A stretch of 13,962 nucleotides of DNA from JBAYGJ01 sp041649335 (GCA_041649335.1 JBAZNF010000026.1:1-13962), one strand, 5' to 3'; numbered from the stretch's first letter, positions 1 to 5,991 are shown. The notes: generated by a model not told the origin, from the letters alone. Numbers and translations are program-made.

Positions 1-1
1 G

Positions 2-121
2 ACCATGAATACAGCAATCGTCAGTAAACCAGGAGGAACGGCTGGCGGTGGCGGGTCAGGATTCGGCGGCGGCGGATTTTCGGGCGGCGGATTCGGCGGC
101 GGCGGCGGCGGGAGCTGGTAA
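2..121 (+). CDS. C-terminal end of a DUF2207/YgcG-like membrane protein (5' partial)
   Basis: Only the last 39 codons are in the window. The frame runs open from base 2 and ends in TAA at 119-121. The visible tail is a low-complexity run of Gly with scattered Phe and Ser, closing in Gly-Gly-Ser-Trp. Such tails are usual at the C-terminus of DUF2207 (YciQ-like) predicted membrane proteins and of TPM/YgcG-type proteins, where the glycine tail follows the last folded domain. The body of the protein lies upstream, so the choice between these families cannot be made here. The Gly codons are almost all GGC, which makes this stretch far more GC-rich than its surroundings. The next gene begins 21 nt downstream with no terminator between them. 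Confidence 0.6.
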   Translation, partial: TMNTAIVSKPGGTAGGGGSGFGGGGFSGGGFGGGGGGSW

Positions 122-142
122 AATATTAATATATTCATCAGT

Positions 143-622
143 ATGAATGCTACTAGATACATATTTCCGGGTGTATTGCCGGAGGACCGGATTAAAAACA
201 AAAAAGTCGTAATTACCACTGGGAAGGGGACTATTGAATTTGAATTGCTCAGTGCGGATGCGCCAAAAACAGTAAGTAACTTTGTCTATCTTACCGATTT
301 GGGATATTACAATGGAATAGCTTTTCATAGGGTTGAACCGGGATTTGTGATCCAGGGCGGGGACCCAAACGGCGACGGAACCGGAGGTCCTGGATACCAC
401 TTTGAAGACGAACCAGTCGTGCGGGCATACGACCAAGGGGTAGTGGCAATGGCCAATGCTGGACCGGATACAAATGGCTCTCAGTTTTTCATCATGCTGG
501 CAGACAATCCAACGTTACCGAAGAATTACACAATATTCGGTAAAGTAGTTTCGGGCATGGACGTAGTGCTGCGTATCTCTGTTGGAGATGTCATGAATTC
601 AGTTCAGATACAAAATATTTGA
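143..622 (+). CDS. Peptidyl-prolyl cis-trans isomerase, cyclophilin type
   Basis: The 159-aa product is a single-domain cyclophilin that isomerises Xaa-Pro bonds during protein folding. The core motifs are present: FHRVEPGFVIQGGDP at residues 61-75 with catalytic Arg63 and Gln71, the glycine-rich loop GDGTGGPGY at 77-85, and NGSQFFIML at 111-119 with the substrate-pocket Phe. The position of human CypA Trp121 is not Trp, and the usual His of LDGKH is Tyr129 (LPKNY), as in many bacterial members. Its length fits the single-domain family. There is no signal peptide, so it is probably cytoplasmic. No Shine-Dalgarno precedes the ATG. A TGG-TAAAAT extended -10-like element at 116-124 could start a transcript with a very short leader, or the gene may be read through from the upstream gene. 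Confidence 0.93.
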   Translation: MNATRYIFPGVLPEDRIKNKKVVITTGKGTIEFELLSADAPKTVSNFVYLTDLGYYNGIAFHRVEPGFVIQGGDPNGDGTGGPGYHFEDEPVVRAYDQGVVAMANAGPDTNGSQFFIMLADNPTLPKNYTIFGKVVSGMDVVLRISVGDVMNSVQIQNI

Positions 623-672
623 AAATAATTTAATGTTTTTACTTAAGCCCGATTTCCTGAAGAGGGGAGGGG

Positions 673-700
673 TTGACTTTTTTGGTGGAAATGCTAGGGT
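673..700 (+). promoter_or_regulatory. Sigma70-type promoter for the 61-aa membrane peptide
   Basis: The -35 TTGACT (673-678) is separated by 16 nt from TAGGGT (695-700), which carries the extended -10 dinucleotide TG at 692-693. The predicted start is near 707, giving a leader of about 83 nt. A perfect 7-bp inverted repeat CTAATTA/TAATTAG (759-765/771-777) lies immediately before the Shine-Dalgarno in that leader. It could be an operator or a weak hairpin affecting initiation. The rest of 623-790 shows nothing else I can name. Confidence 0.5.
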
Positions 701-790
701 GAAATCAATGCTAGCTCCTTGATACAAACAGCCTCATCATACGCAGTCGTGTTCCAATCTAATTATTAACTAATTAGAAAGGGGGCCAGT

Positions 791-976
791 ATGATTGATT
801 CAACACTGGTTCTGTTCGGAGGATTCCTCATCTTGCTTTCGCTCAAGCGAAAACAGACGAAATCTTCGAAAAGGACTCGAGGCTTTCTTAGAAACTTTTT
901 CCTGCTGATAGAAACGCTGGTATTGCTAGTTGGTATTGGAGCATTCATGGTCGGATTCATGAAGCTTCTAAGATAA
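791..976 (+). CDS. Small two-helix membrane protein, function unknown
   Basis: The 61-aa product has two hydrophobic segments, about residues 4-16 and 36-58. They are separated by a strongly basic loop at 19-33 (KRKQTKSSKRTR), which by the positive-inside rule should face the cytoplasm. I do not recognise a family. The start is well supported by a Shine-Dalgarno (GAAAGGGGG, 777-785) a few bases before the ATG. The gene is bracketed by its own promoter and a strong terminator 4 nt after the stop, so it is probably monocistronic. Those bounds are the main reason to believe so short a frame. Confidence 0.7.
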   Translation: MIDSTLVLFGGFLILLSLKRKQTKSSKRTRGFLRNFFLLIETLVLLVGIGAFMVGFMKLLR

Positions 977-980
977 ATAT

Positions 981-1015
981 AAAAGATCTCTTCCTACGGG
1001 CGGAGATCTTTTTTT
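981..1015 (+). terminator. Rho-independent terminator of the 61-aa gene
   Basis: A perfect 10-bp stem pairs AAAAGATCTC (981-990) with GAGATCTTTT (1003-1012) around a 12-nt loop, and the T run continues to 1015. It lies 4 nt after the upstream stop codon and just before the next promoter. Confidence 0.9.
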
Positions 1016-1021
1016 AATATC

Positions 1022-1050
1022 TTGACAGCAGAATAGAAATGGTATATAAT
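1022..1050 (+). promoter_or_regulatory. Full-consensus sigma70 promoter for abrB-like gene and rlmH
   Basis: TTGACA (1022-1027), a 17-nt spacer and TATAAT (1045-1050) match the sigma70 consensus at every hexamer position and at optimal spacing. The start point should be near 1057. A promoter this strong in front of a small regulator suggests that repression, not promoter weakness, sets the output. The TATATA repeat array over and after the -10 fits that idea. Confidence 0.9.
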
Positions 1051-1085
1051 GCTTATATAAGTGTTATATAGCAATTATATACTAA
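1042..1085 (+). repeat. Four 11-bp phased repeats, candidate operator
   Basis: Four units of exactly 11 bp start at 1042, 1053, 1064 and 1075. Each has the form N-TATATA-NNNN: GTATATAATGC, TTATATAAGTG, TTATATAGCAA, TTATATACTAA. The first unit contains the -10 hexamer and the others cover the predicted start site and early leader. Units three and four with their flanks also form a hyphenated dyad (TGTTA at 1062-1066, TAACA at 1083-1087). The spacing of about one helical turn would place repeated contacts on one face of the DNA. This is seen directly in the sequence; an operator role for the adjacent AbrB-like protein is inference. Confidence 0.6.
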
Positions 1086-1097
1086 CAGCACAAGGGT

Positions 1098-1268
1098 ATG
1101 TTCCAAAATAAAATGACCCGCAAGATCTTCCAAACGGGCAAATACAGTTATATAATCAGCGTGCCAAAGGATCTCATTAAATTTCTCGGGTGGCAAAGGG
1201 GTGAACTCGTAGAAGTTGACCTAGATAAGTCAAAAAAGCGACTAATAGTACAGAAATATAAATTTTAA
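1098..1268 (+). CDS. AbrB/SpoVT-like swapped-hairpin DNA-binding protein
   Basis: This 56-aa frame has the signature of the AbrB/MazE swapped-hairpin family: RKIFQTGKYSYIISVPKDLI at residues 8-27 (basic strand, Gly-Lys turn, then the V-P-K-D-L helix start), followed by LGWQRGELVEVDLD, matching the usual 'LGW..Gd.v.v' segment, and a basic strand KKRLIVQK. Such proteins dimerise and act as transition-state regulators or antitoxins. No toxin gene is adjacent, so a plain regulator is more likely. The start is uncertain: AAGGG lies only 1 nt before ATG 1098, while the next in-frame ATG (1113) has a 16-nt gap from it. The gene has a consensus promoter with repeats over it and ends 5 nt before rlmH, so the two are almost certainly cotranscribed. 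Confidence 0.8.
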   Translation: MFQNKMTRKIFQTGKYSYIISVPKDLIKFLGWQRGELVEVDLDKSKKRLIVQKYKF

Positions 1269-1273
1269 AACGT

Positions 1274-1744
1274 ATGATGGACATTGCCGTCATTTCCGTC
1301 GGTAAGATTAAAGAGCCGTATTGGCAGGAGGCACTTGCCGAATACCTCAAGCGCCTGAAGCCATTCTGCCGAATTACCTTCCAGGAAGTTGCGGAAGAGC
1401 ACGTCACGTCAGTGACAGACCGCAAACGTATTTTAGAGGCCGAAGGAAAACGCATCGAGGCATTATTACCAAAAGACACTTATGTCGTCGTGATGGACAA
1501 GGTTGGCATCACTGTTTCATCAGAAGAGTTTGCTAAACGCCTGGAAGGGTGGTCTTTCTATGGGAAAAGGATAACATTCGTTATCGGCGGTCCATTAGGG
1601 CTCGCTCCCGGAATAACTACCCGGGCCAAGGCATCGTTATCCCTGTCTCAGATGACGTTTACTCATCAGATGACTAGGATCATTCTTATTGAGCAGATAT
1701 ATCGTGCTATCTCCATTATCCAGGGCAAGACATACCATTATTGA
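1274..1744 (+). CDS. rlmH: 23S rRNA (pseudouridine1915-N3)-methyltransferase RlmH
   Basis: The 156-aa product matches the RlmH family in length and motifs. RlmH is a SPOUT-class enzyme that methylates pseudouridine 1915 in helix 69 of 23S rRNA on assembled ribosomes, using S-adenosylmethionine. The SAM-binding trefoil-knot segment is VIGGPLGL at residues 103-110. It is followed by the C-terminal knot helix TFTHQMTRIILIEQIYRA (128-145) and the terminal YHY, equivalent to the conserved C-terminal Tyr-His. There are two adjacent ATG codons (1274 and 1277) and no Shine-Dalgarno for either. Initiation probably depends on coupling to the AbrB-like gene 5 nt upstream. Its TGA stop lies inside the -35 hexamer of the next promoter. 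Confidence 0.95.
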   Translation: MMDIAVISVGKIKEPYWQEALAEYLKRLKPFCRITFQEVAEEHVTSVTDRKRILEAEGKRIEALLPKDTYVVVMDKVGITVSSEEFAKRLEGWSFYGKRITFVIGGPLGLAPGITTRAKASLSLSQMTFTHQMTRIILIEQIYRAISIIQGKTYHY

Positions 1745-1769
1745 CAGGAACGCATTTTATTCTTAGGAT
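1741..1769 (+). promoter_or_regulatory. Sigma70 promoter overlapping the rlmH stop codon
   Basis: A perfect -35 TTGACA (1741-1746) contains the rlmH TGA stop at 1742-1744. A 17-nt spacer leads to the -10 TAGGAT (1764-1769). The predicted start near 1776 leaves a leader of about 46 nt before the 68-aa gene. Confidence 0.65.
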
Positions 1770-1821
1770 GCACTATAGATTACGTATGGCTCTTTATGCT
1801 AGCAGATACGAGGAGGCGATC

Positions 1822-2028
1822 ATGGGACTCATGATTTATGTCGTTGGCCGGATTGCCGGCATGATACTGTTCTGTATGACATACGCGTATATCATCGGCA
1901 GCCATGAATTTGCGTCAGGCTGGTCAGTGGCGTTATGCGTATTATGCGGCCTGGTGGCAGGAGCGGGTATCTCCGTCGTTCACTGGGATACGTGGGTGGA
2001 TGACTATTGGTATGGCACATACCGCTAG
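1822..2028 (+). CDS. Small two-helix membrane protein, function unknown
   Basis: The 68-aa product starts MGLMIYVVGRIAG and has two hydrophobic helices, about residues 4-25 and 34-54. It ends in an aromatic- and acid-rich tail (WDTWVDDYWYGTYR). I recognise no family. The frame stays open upstream to 1741, but the start at 1822 is chosen because an excellent Shine-Dalgarno GAGGAGG (1810-1816) stands 5 nt before it, and the longer version would begin at the rlmH stop. It has its own promoter and a terminator 35 nt after the stop, so it is a short independent unit that can also be read from the rlmH transcript. Confidence 0.75.
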   Translation: MGLMIYVVGRIAGMILFCMTYAYIIGSHEFASGWSVALCVLCGLVAGAGISVVHWDTWVDDYWYGTYR

Positions 2029-2063
2029 TACACACATTATTATCGTTTGTGCCCGCATCTATC

Positions 2064-2091
2064 TCTCCGCCATATGGTGGGGATTTTTTTT
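2064..2091 (+). terminator. Rho-independent terminator after the 68-aa gene
   Basis: An 8-bp stem pairs 2064-2071 (TCTCCGCC) with 2076-2083 (GGTGGGGA), with two G-T wobbles and an ATAT loop. It is followed by eight T (2084-2091). It closes the AbrB-rlmH-membrane protein unit. Confidence 0.9.
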
Positions 2092-2157
2092 AATTCATTA
2101 AACTAATCATCAATTTAGGCACTTCACTTTCAGTTCAGGATGAGGCCCCTCACTCCG

Positions 2158-2196
2158 CTCGGGACGAAACATCAAGCCCGAGGACTTGATGTTTCG
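2158..2196. repeat. Interlocked inverted repeats upstream of the 84-aa gene
   Basis: A perfect 12-bp inverted repeat pairs CGAAACATCAAG (2165-2176) with CTTGATGTTTCG (2185-2196) around 8 nt. A second perfect 6-bp repeat, CTCGGG (2158-2163) with CCCGAG (2177-2182), overlaps it, so only one can form at a time. No T run follows, so it is not a terminator. The region lies after the previous terminator and ahead of the predicted start site. It may act as DNA, for example an operator over the -35, or be a copy of an interspersed palindromic repeat. Confidence 0.6.
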
Positions 2197-2214
2197 GTTA
2201 TTATTCGGTATACT
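2187..2214 (+). promoter_or_regulatory. Promoter of the 84-aa gene and dinB
   Basis: TTGATG (2187-2192), a 16-nt spacer and TATACT (2209-2214). The -35 lies inside the right arm of the 12-bp inverted repeat. The start should fall near 2221, only about 5 nt before the ATG at 2226, so the message would be nearly leaderless. Confidence 0.55.
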
Positions 2215-2225
2215 ATAAAACAGGT

Positions 2226-2480
2226 ATGATTGTGGAAAAGCCCCATGAGCCGATTCGCGTGGTGGCGGACTTCAGCGGCACAAAAGTCCGGCCTTTGGCG
2301 TTTATCCGCGATACCGGCCGGCGGTATGACATTGTTACCGTTAATTTAGTCTACCGGCGCCGGGTCGGGGATCAGCCGGTATGGTGTTTTGCCTGCTCTG
2401 ACATGGCTAATACCTATGTCCTGTCGTATGAACCAGACAGCCTGAAATGGACGCTGGAGGAAGTGCAGATGGAGGGGTGA
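2226..2480 (+). CDS. Small beta-rich protein upstream of dinB, function unknown
   Basis: The 84-aa product has no signal peptide or membrane segment. Its pattern is alternating and beta-strand-like: PIRVVADFSG, VRPLAFIRDTGRRYDIVTVN, VWCFACSD, NTYVLSYEPDSLKWTLEEV. Similar small proteins in which a strand pair carries 'P-F-W-GR-Y-V' (the DUF6504 kind) are often encoded beside Y-family polymerases in other bacteria. The GRRYDIV segment at 31-37 is reminiscent of that, but the likeness is weak and from memory. The start ATG has no Shine-Dalgarno and sits about 11 nt after a TATACT -10. The stop is 147 nt before the likely dinB start with no terminator between, so joint transcription with dinB is likely. 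Confidence 0.7.
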   Translation: MIVEKPHEPIRVVADFSGTKVRPLAFIRDTGRRYDIVTVNLVYRRRVGDQPVWCFACSDMANTYVLSYEPDSLKWTLEEVQMEG

Positions 2481-2487
2481 AGAAAGT

Positions 2488-2619
2488 AAATTCGAATTTC
2501 GAATTTCTAATTCCGAAACAAATTTAAAATTATAAATTCTAATGTTCAAGAGGAGTTTTGAATTTAGGTCATGAGGATTTAGAGCTTGTTTCGAATTTCG
2601 TGTTTAGGATTTCGAATTT
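2488..2619. repeat. AT-rich palindromic (MITE-like) intergenic repeat
   Basis: Two 34-nt arms (2488-2521 and 2586-2619) are imperfect inverted copies, 25 of 34 positions matching by my count. The ends are perfect: AAATTCGAA against TTCGAATTT outside, and CGAAACAA against TTGTTTCG inside. The 64-nt core is also AT-rich. Short words such as TTCGAATTTC and TTTAGGATTT recur within it. It fills almost all the space between the 84-aa gene and dinB. No transposase, target-site duplication or coding frame is visible, so the mobile origin is only a suggestion. Confidence 0.5.
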
Positions 2620-2627
2620 TATTATAT

Positions 2628-3920
2628 ATGCAAAGAATCATCTTACATTTCGACATGAACTCCTACTTCGCATCTGTTGAACAACAGGCGAATCCGTTTT
2701 TGCGTGGGAAGCCGGTGGGCGTGTGTTCGACTATGTCCAGGCGCGGCTGTATCATCGCCTCGTCAAAAGAGGCGAAGGCATGCGGCATCAAGACCGGCTG
2801 TCGGGTGGATGAGGCATTACAGCTGAACCCGAACGTCCAATTGGTTGAAGTCGACCCGCCCAAGTACCGCTCTACCACGCAGGCGATTTTTAGCCTGTGT
2901 GCTGAGTATACGGAAGACATTGAGGCGTATTCGATCGACGAGGCGTTTATGAATTTAACCGGAACGGTGCAAACGTTCGAACAGGCGAAAAGTATTGGCC
3001 AGAAAATTCAGCAGCGCATCAAGGACGAAGTCGGCGAGTGGCTGGGGTCGTCCATGGGCATCAGCCACACCCGCTGGCTGGCCAAGTTCGGCAGTGACAC
3101 CGCGCCCAAGGGTGGCATTGTCATTTTGACGAAAGATAATTTGTATGATTACTTGGCTGACCGCGATTTGAAGGAGGCGTGGGGCATTGCTGGAGCGCTG
3201 TCGGCTCGGTTGAATCAATTGGGGATTACTACATTGGACGGGTTGGCGCGGTACCCGGTGCAGAATTTAATGACGGCGTTTGGCAAGATGGGGTATTATC
3301 TGTGGGCGAATGTGAACGGCATCGAACTGTCCGGCATTGAGGCGAAGCGTCCGCCGAAAACGATCGGGCATTCGCATGTACTGAAAAAACGCAACCTGGA
3401 CCGCAAGTTCCATATGGCGGTGCTGATGCGCCTGGCTGAACGAACCGGTCGCAGGCTGCGCGAGCAGGGGTACGAGGGCCATGGATTTTATTACTACGTG
3501 CAGTTTGACCGCCGGCCGTCAATCGGCGGGAGCCACCGTGTACACCGGCCGATCACCTCGTCGGGCCAGATTTTCCGGCTGGCTTGGGAATGGATCGGGC
3601 CGGCGGCAGCCAAAGATCCGCCGGCGCAGTTTGCGCTGGGCTTGTTTGGCCTGCGGCCGCGGACCGAGCAGCTGGAATTTTTTGCCGATAAAAAAATATC
3701 GCCAGCTTTATCCCGGGCATTGGATGAGATTAACGGGCGGTACGGAGAGGAAATGATTGTCCAAGGGCCGTTATTGAAACTGGACCATAAGCATGCCCCG
3801 GACCGTGTTGGGTTCCGCAAGACGGTGGAGGCGGAGTTTATGGGAATAGGCCAAAATTATTACCAGGCGGAAAAAATGGGCGAGCAGTCTTTGCTAACTG
3901 GAGGACAATTTTTGAGTTAG
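2628..3920 (+). CDS. dinB: DNA polymerase IV, Y-family translesion polymerase
   Basis: The product is a Y-family polymerase for low-fidelity synthesis across damaged template. From ATG 2628 it is 430 aa. The first metal motif is HFDMNSYFASVEQ (Asp9, with Phe14 at the steric-gate position that excludes ribonucleotides). The catalytic pair is in AYSIDEAFMNL (Asp104, Glu105). MGISHTRWLAKFGSDTAPKGG (about 138-158) is the palm/thumb segment. An HhH-like thumb follows (WGIAGALSARLNQLGITTLDGLA), then a little-finger domain to the C-terminus. The frame stays open upstream to 2586, but that extension is encoded by the AT-rich repeat, so 2628 is preferred although it lacks a Shine-Dalgarno. No C-terminal clamp-binding motif is obvious to me. 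It is probably cotranscribed with the 84-aa gene. Confidence 0.93.
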   Translation: MQRIILHFDMNSYFASVEQQANPFLRGKPVGVCSTMSRRGCIIASSKEAKACGIKTGCRVDEALQLNPNVQLVEVDPPKYRSTTQAIFSLCAEYTEDIEAYSIDEAFMNLTGTVQTFEQAKSIGQKIQQRIKDEVGEWLGSSMGISHTRWLAKFGSDTAPKGGIVILTKDNLYDYLADRDLKEAWGIAGALSARLNQLGITTLDGLARYPVQNLMTAFGKMGYYLWANVNGIELSGIEAKRPPKTIGHSHVLKKRNLDRKFHMAVLMRLAERTGRRLREQGYEGHGFYYYVQFDRRPSIGGSHRVHRPITSSGQIFRLAWEWIGPAAAKDPPAQFALGLFGLRPRTEQLEFFADKKISPALSRALDEINGRYGEEMIVQGPLLKLDHKHAPDRVGFRKTVEAEFMGIGQNYYQAEKMGEQSLLTGGQFLS

Positions 3921-4155
3921 TCACAGCTGCCGGTGCATAAAGGGGGTTGACAACCCCACTGGAGAGTCCATGATTAAAGTGTACAAAAGAAAATAGCGTA
4001 CTTTTAAAAAGGACGGTCTCGTCATCGGGTCCGGGCTTTACTGTTTCATACAGTGGTCTTACGACTGGATGAGTTTTTAAAAGTGCTATCATACGCTTGG
4101 TTACTGACTGCATTTGGTCAGCTAACGCGCATCAATATGAAAGGGGTGAATTGCC
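3921..4155. other. Non-coding gap between dinB and the 155-aa membrane protein
   Basis: This 235-nt gap holds no gene I can support. It contains a near-perfect palindrome, GGGGTTGACAACCCC (3943-3957), without a T run. It also has two small hairpins: ACTGT/ACAGT (4040-4054), and CTGAC/GTCAG (4104-4108/4117-4121) in the presumed leader of the next gene. An 8-codon frame at 3970 behind GGAGAG is too short to call. Confidence 0.5.
4084..4092 (+). promoter_or_regulatory. Extended -10 promoter of the 155-aa gene
   Basis: TG-C-TATCAT (4084-4092) is an extended -10 element without a clear -35. Transcription would begin near 4099, just before the CTGAC/GTCAG hairpin, giving a leader of about 57 nt with Shine-Dalgarno AAAGGGG (4140-4146). 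Confidence 0.35.
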
Positions 4156-4623
4156 ATGCTGAAGAAACCAAGCATTTTTCTGAAAAGGTGGTCACGGCCC
4201 GACTGCCTGTTTTGGTTCGCCGCATTCTGGGCCATAATCCAGTTCGGTTTAATCCTCGCGGAATTCCTGCACTGGAACATTGTGTCGATCCCGTTTGAAA
4301 TGCCGCTTTTTTACGGACTAATCGTTCTCCTGTACGTGCTCCGTAAAAACACGGACGCCTGGCTGGAGAAAATCCGGAACAAGCGTCCGGGCGAGTATTT
4401 CTTGATCGGTTGGTGGCTGGGCCTGCTCGCAATGTTTGTCATCCAAATATTGTCGCGCGGCGCATACATCGTACCGAAACGGATGCTGGAAACCTGCCTG
4501 ATTATTTCCGTACCGTATATCGTGAGTGAATACCTGAAAGCTCGTCAGGCATTGACCCGCAACGGTCGGGAGAAATCCGGCAAAACACAAATTGCAAAGT
4601 CCCCGCATCTTGCGAGAAAGTGA
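4156..4623 (+). CDS. Integral membrane protein, function unknown
   Basis: The 155-aa product has about four hydrophobic segments, near residues 17-37, 47-63, 80-100 and 110-127. A basic cytoplasmic loop KNTDAWLEKIRNKRPGEY lies between the second and third, and the C-terminal tail is Lys/Arg-rich from residue 128. I do not recognise a family; small proteins of this layout are common in CPR genomes. The start is set by a good Shine-Dalgarno AAAGGGG nine bases upstream. A longer overlapping frame from 4053 lacks a Shine-Dalgarno and hydrophobic character and is rejected. A weak hairpin with one G-T wobble (4636-4644/4653-4661) follows the stop and may end the transcript. Confidence 0.8.
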   Translation: MLKKPSIFLKRWSRPDCLFWFAAFWAIIQFGLILAEFLHWNIVSIPFEMPLFYGLIVLLYVLRKNTDAWLEKIRNKRPGEYFLIGWWLGLLAMFVIQILSRGAYIVPKRMLETCLIISVPYIVSEYLKARQALTRNGREKSGKTQIAKSPHLARK

Positions 4624-4709
4624 GAGGTCAGTTATGCAGAAGGAAGGGATTATCCTTTTGCTCTTGCACCCATTAATTATGATCAGCGACCGTCTCATGG
4701 TTAATGGGC

Positions 4710-4749
4710 AAAAAAAGGGGGGTTGGCACATCAGCAGTCACCCCCCTTT
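4710..4749 (-). terminator. Terminator of trpB, possibly bidirectional
   Basis: A perfect 10-bp stem pairs AAAGGGGGGT (4714-4723) with ACCCCCCTTT (4740-4749). Read on the minus strand the stem is followed by seven T (complement of 4716-4710), so it chiefly terminates trpB, which ends 34 nt away. In the plus direction the tail is only TTTG, so any role for the 155-aa gene would be weaker. Confidence 0.85.
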
Positions 4750-4782
4750 GTCATTGACTTGGGTTTTTGGTATCAGTAGGCG

Positions 4783-5991
4783 CTATCGTGTTATCAGTTT
4801 TTCTGCCACGTAGTCGACGTCTTTGTCGCCCCGTCCGGAAAGGTTGACGATAACAATTGATTCCCGCGGAAGCCTTGGTGCCCGTTTTATTACTTCTGCA
4901 ACAGCATGGGCACTTTCCAGAGCGGGAATAATTCCTTCTGTCCGAGTTAACAGTTTAAATGCCTCAAGTGCCTCATGATCGCTGGCGGTGACGTATTCAA
5001 TCCGGCCAGTATCTTTGAAGTACGCATGTGCGGGGCCGACGCCCGGATAATCAAGGCCGGAAGCGATCGAGTGGACAGGCGCCGGATCACCGTTTTTATC
5101 CTGTAGGAGGTACGTGAACATGCCATGAATCGCGCCGGGCCGTCCGTACGTTAGTGTGGCTGCGTGTTCTCCCAGATTAAGTCCCTTACCGCTCGGTTCT
5201 ACTCCTACCATCCGTACGTCATCGTCGAGGAAATCATGGAACAGGCCGATGGCATTTGAACCGCCGCCAACGCAGGCGATAAGGCAGTCAGGCAACCGTC
5301 CGGTTTGGCTGACGATTTGCTGACGTGCTTCCCGTCCGACAACGGACTGGAAATCTCTGACCATCATCGGGTAGGGGTGCGGGCCGACCACTGACCCGAT
5401 GCCGAAGAACGTAGTATCCGCTTCTTGGACATACGTTTGGAAAGCGCTATCCACCGCGTCCTTCAGGCATTGGCCGCCGGAGGTTACGGTGATTACCTTT
5501 GCTCCGAGCAGCTGCATGCGGATAACATTCGGGTGTTGCTTCGCTATGTCGATGGCGCCCATGTGAATCTCGCATTCCAATCCGACAATGGCGGCGGCAG
5601 TAGCCAACGCCACTCCATGCTGCCCGGCGCCGGTTTCGGCCAGCAGTTTTTTTTTGCCCATCCGTTTTGCCAATAATGCCTCGCCCAAGGTATGGTTGAT
5701 TTTATGCGCACCGGTGTGGTTCAAATCCTCGCGTTTCAGAAATACTTGGGCGCCCCCCAACAGTCTCGTGAGATTTCGCGCCAAGTAAAGTGGTGATGGA
5801 CGGCCGACATAATCACGGAGCAGGTCCGTATATTCACGTATAAAGCCGGGATCATTTTTTGCCTGTTGATAAGCAGTAGTGACATCGTCCAGAACTTTTT
5901 TGATTTCCGGCGGAACGATCTGCCCGCCGTATATGCCAAAGTACCCCTGTTCATTCGGCGAGTTTTTCACTGTTTGCTGAATTTTTTTCAT
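4783..5991 (-). CDS. trpB: Tryptophan synthase beta chain
   Basis: The 402-aa product condenses indole with L-serine to give tryptophan, using pyridoxal phosphate. The PLP lysine is Lys97 in HTGAHKINHTLG. The catalytic glutamate is Glu119 in LAETGAGQHG. The cofactor-phosphate loop is CVGGGSNAIG, and SGRGDKD near the C-terminus binds the pyridine ring side. Length and motifs fit the TrpB1 type that normally pairs with TrpA, and no active-site residue is missing. No trpA or other trp gene is adjacent: the gene is a single unit between its own leader and its own terminator. This suggests indole salvage, or a partner encoded elsewhere. No Shine-Dalgarno precedes the ATG. A CATACT -10-like word (6004-5999) 7 nt before the ATG might give a minor leaderless message. 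Confidence 0.97.
   Translation of the reverse strand: MKKIQQTVKNSPNEQGYFGIYGGQIVPPEIKKVLDDVTTAYQQAKNDPGFIREYTDLLRDYVGRPSPLYLARNLTRLLGGAQVFLKREDLNHTGAHKINHTLGEALLAKRMGKKKLLAETGAGQHGVALATAAAIVGLECEIHMGAIDIAKQHPNVIRMQLLGAKVITVTSGGQCLKDAVDSAFQTYVQEADTTFFGIGSVVGPHPYPMMVRDFQSVVGREARQQIVSQTGRLPDCLIACVGGGSNAIGLFHDFLDDDVRMVGVEPSGKGLNLGEHAATLTYGRPGAIHGMFTYLLQDKNGDPAPVHSIASGLDYPGVGPAHAYFKDTGRIEYVTASDHEALEAFKLLTRTEGIIPALESAHAVAEVIKRAPRLPRESIVIVNLSGRGDKDVDYVAEKLITR

Noticed and set aside
1098..1268. AbrB-like gene as antitoxin of a toxin-antitoxin pair
   Set aside because: The next gene is rlmH and no toxin-like frame is adjacent on either strand.
2586..2627. Upstream extension of the dinB reading frame
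   Set aside because: The extra 14 residues are encoded by the AT-rich repeat, and Y-family proteins start a few residues before the Asp motif, as ATG 2628 does.
3943..3957. GGGGTTGACAACCCC after dinB as a terminator or promoter
   Set aside because: No T run follows it, and no -10 lies at the right distance from the embedded TTGACA.
4040..4054. ACTGT-TTCAT-ACAGT as an SOS (LexA) box near dinB
   Set aside because: The CTG and CAG are 7 nt apart, not the 10 of the E. coli site; it lies after dinB, not before it, and it does not match the Bacillus type.
4053..4298. 81-codon frame overlapping the start of the 155-aa gene
   Set aside because: Begins at GTG without a Shine-Dalgarno and lacks the hydrophobic pattern of the overlapping frame, which has a good ribosome site.
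4592..4813. 73-codon plus-strand frame after the 155-aa gene
   Set aside because: It runs through a hairpin and the trpB terminator, overlaps the end of trpB, and has no protein-like features.
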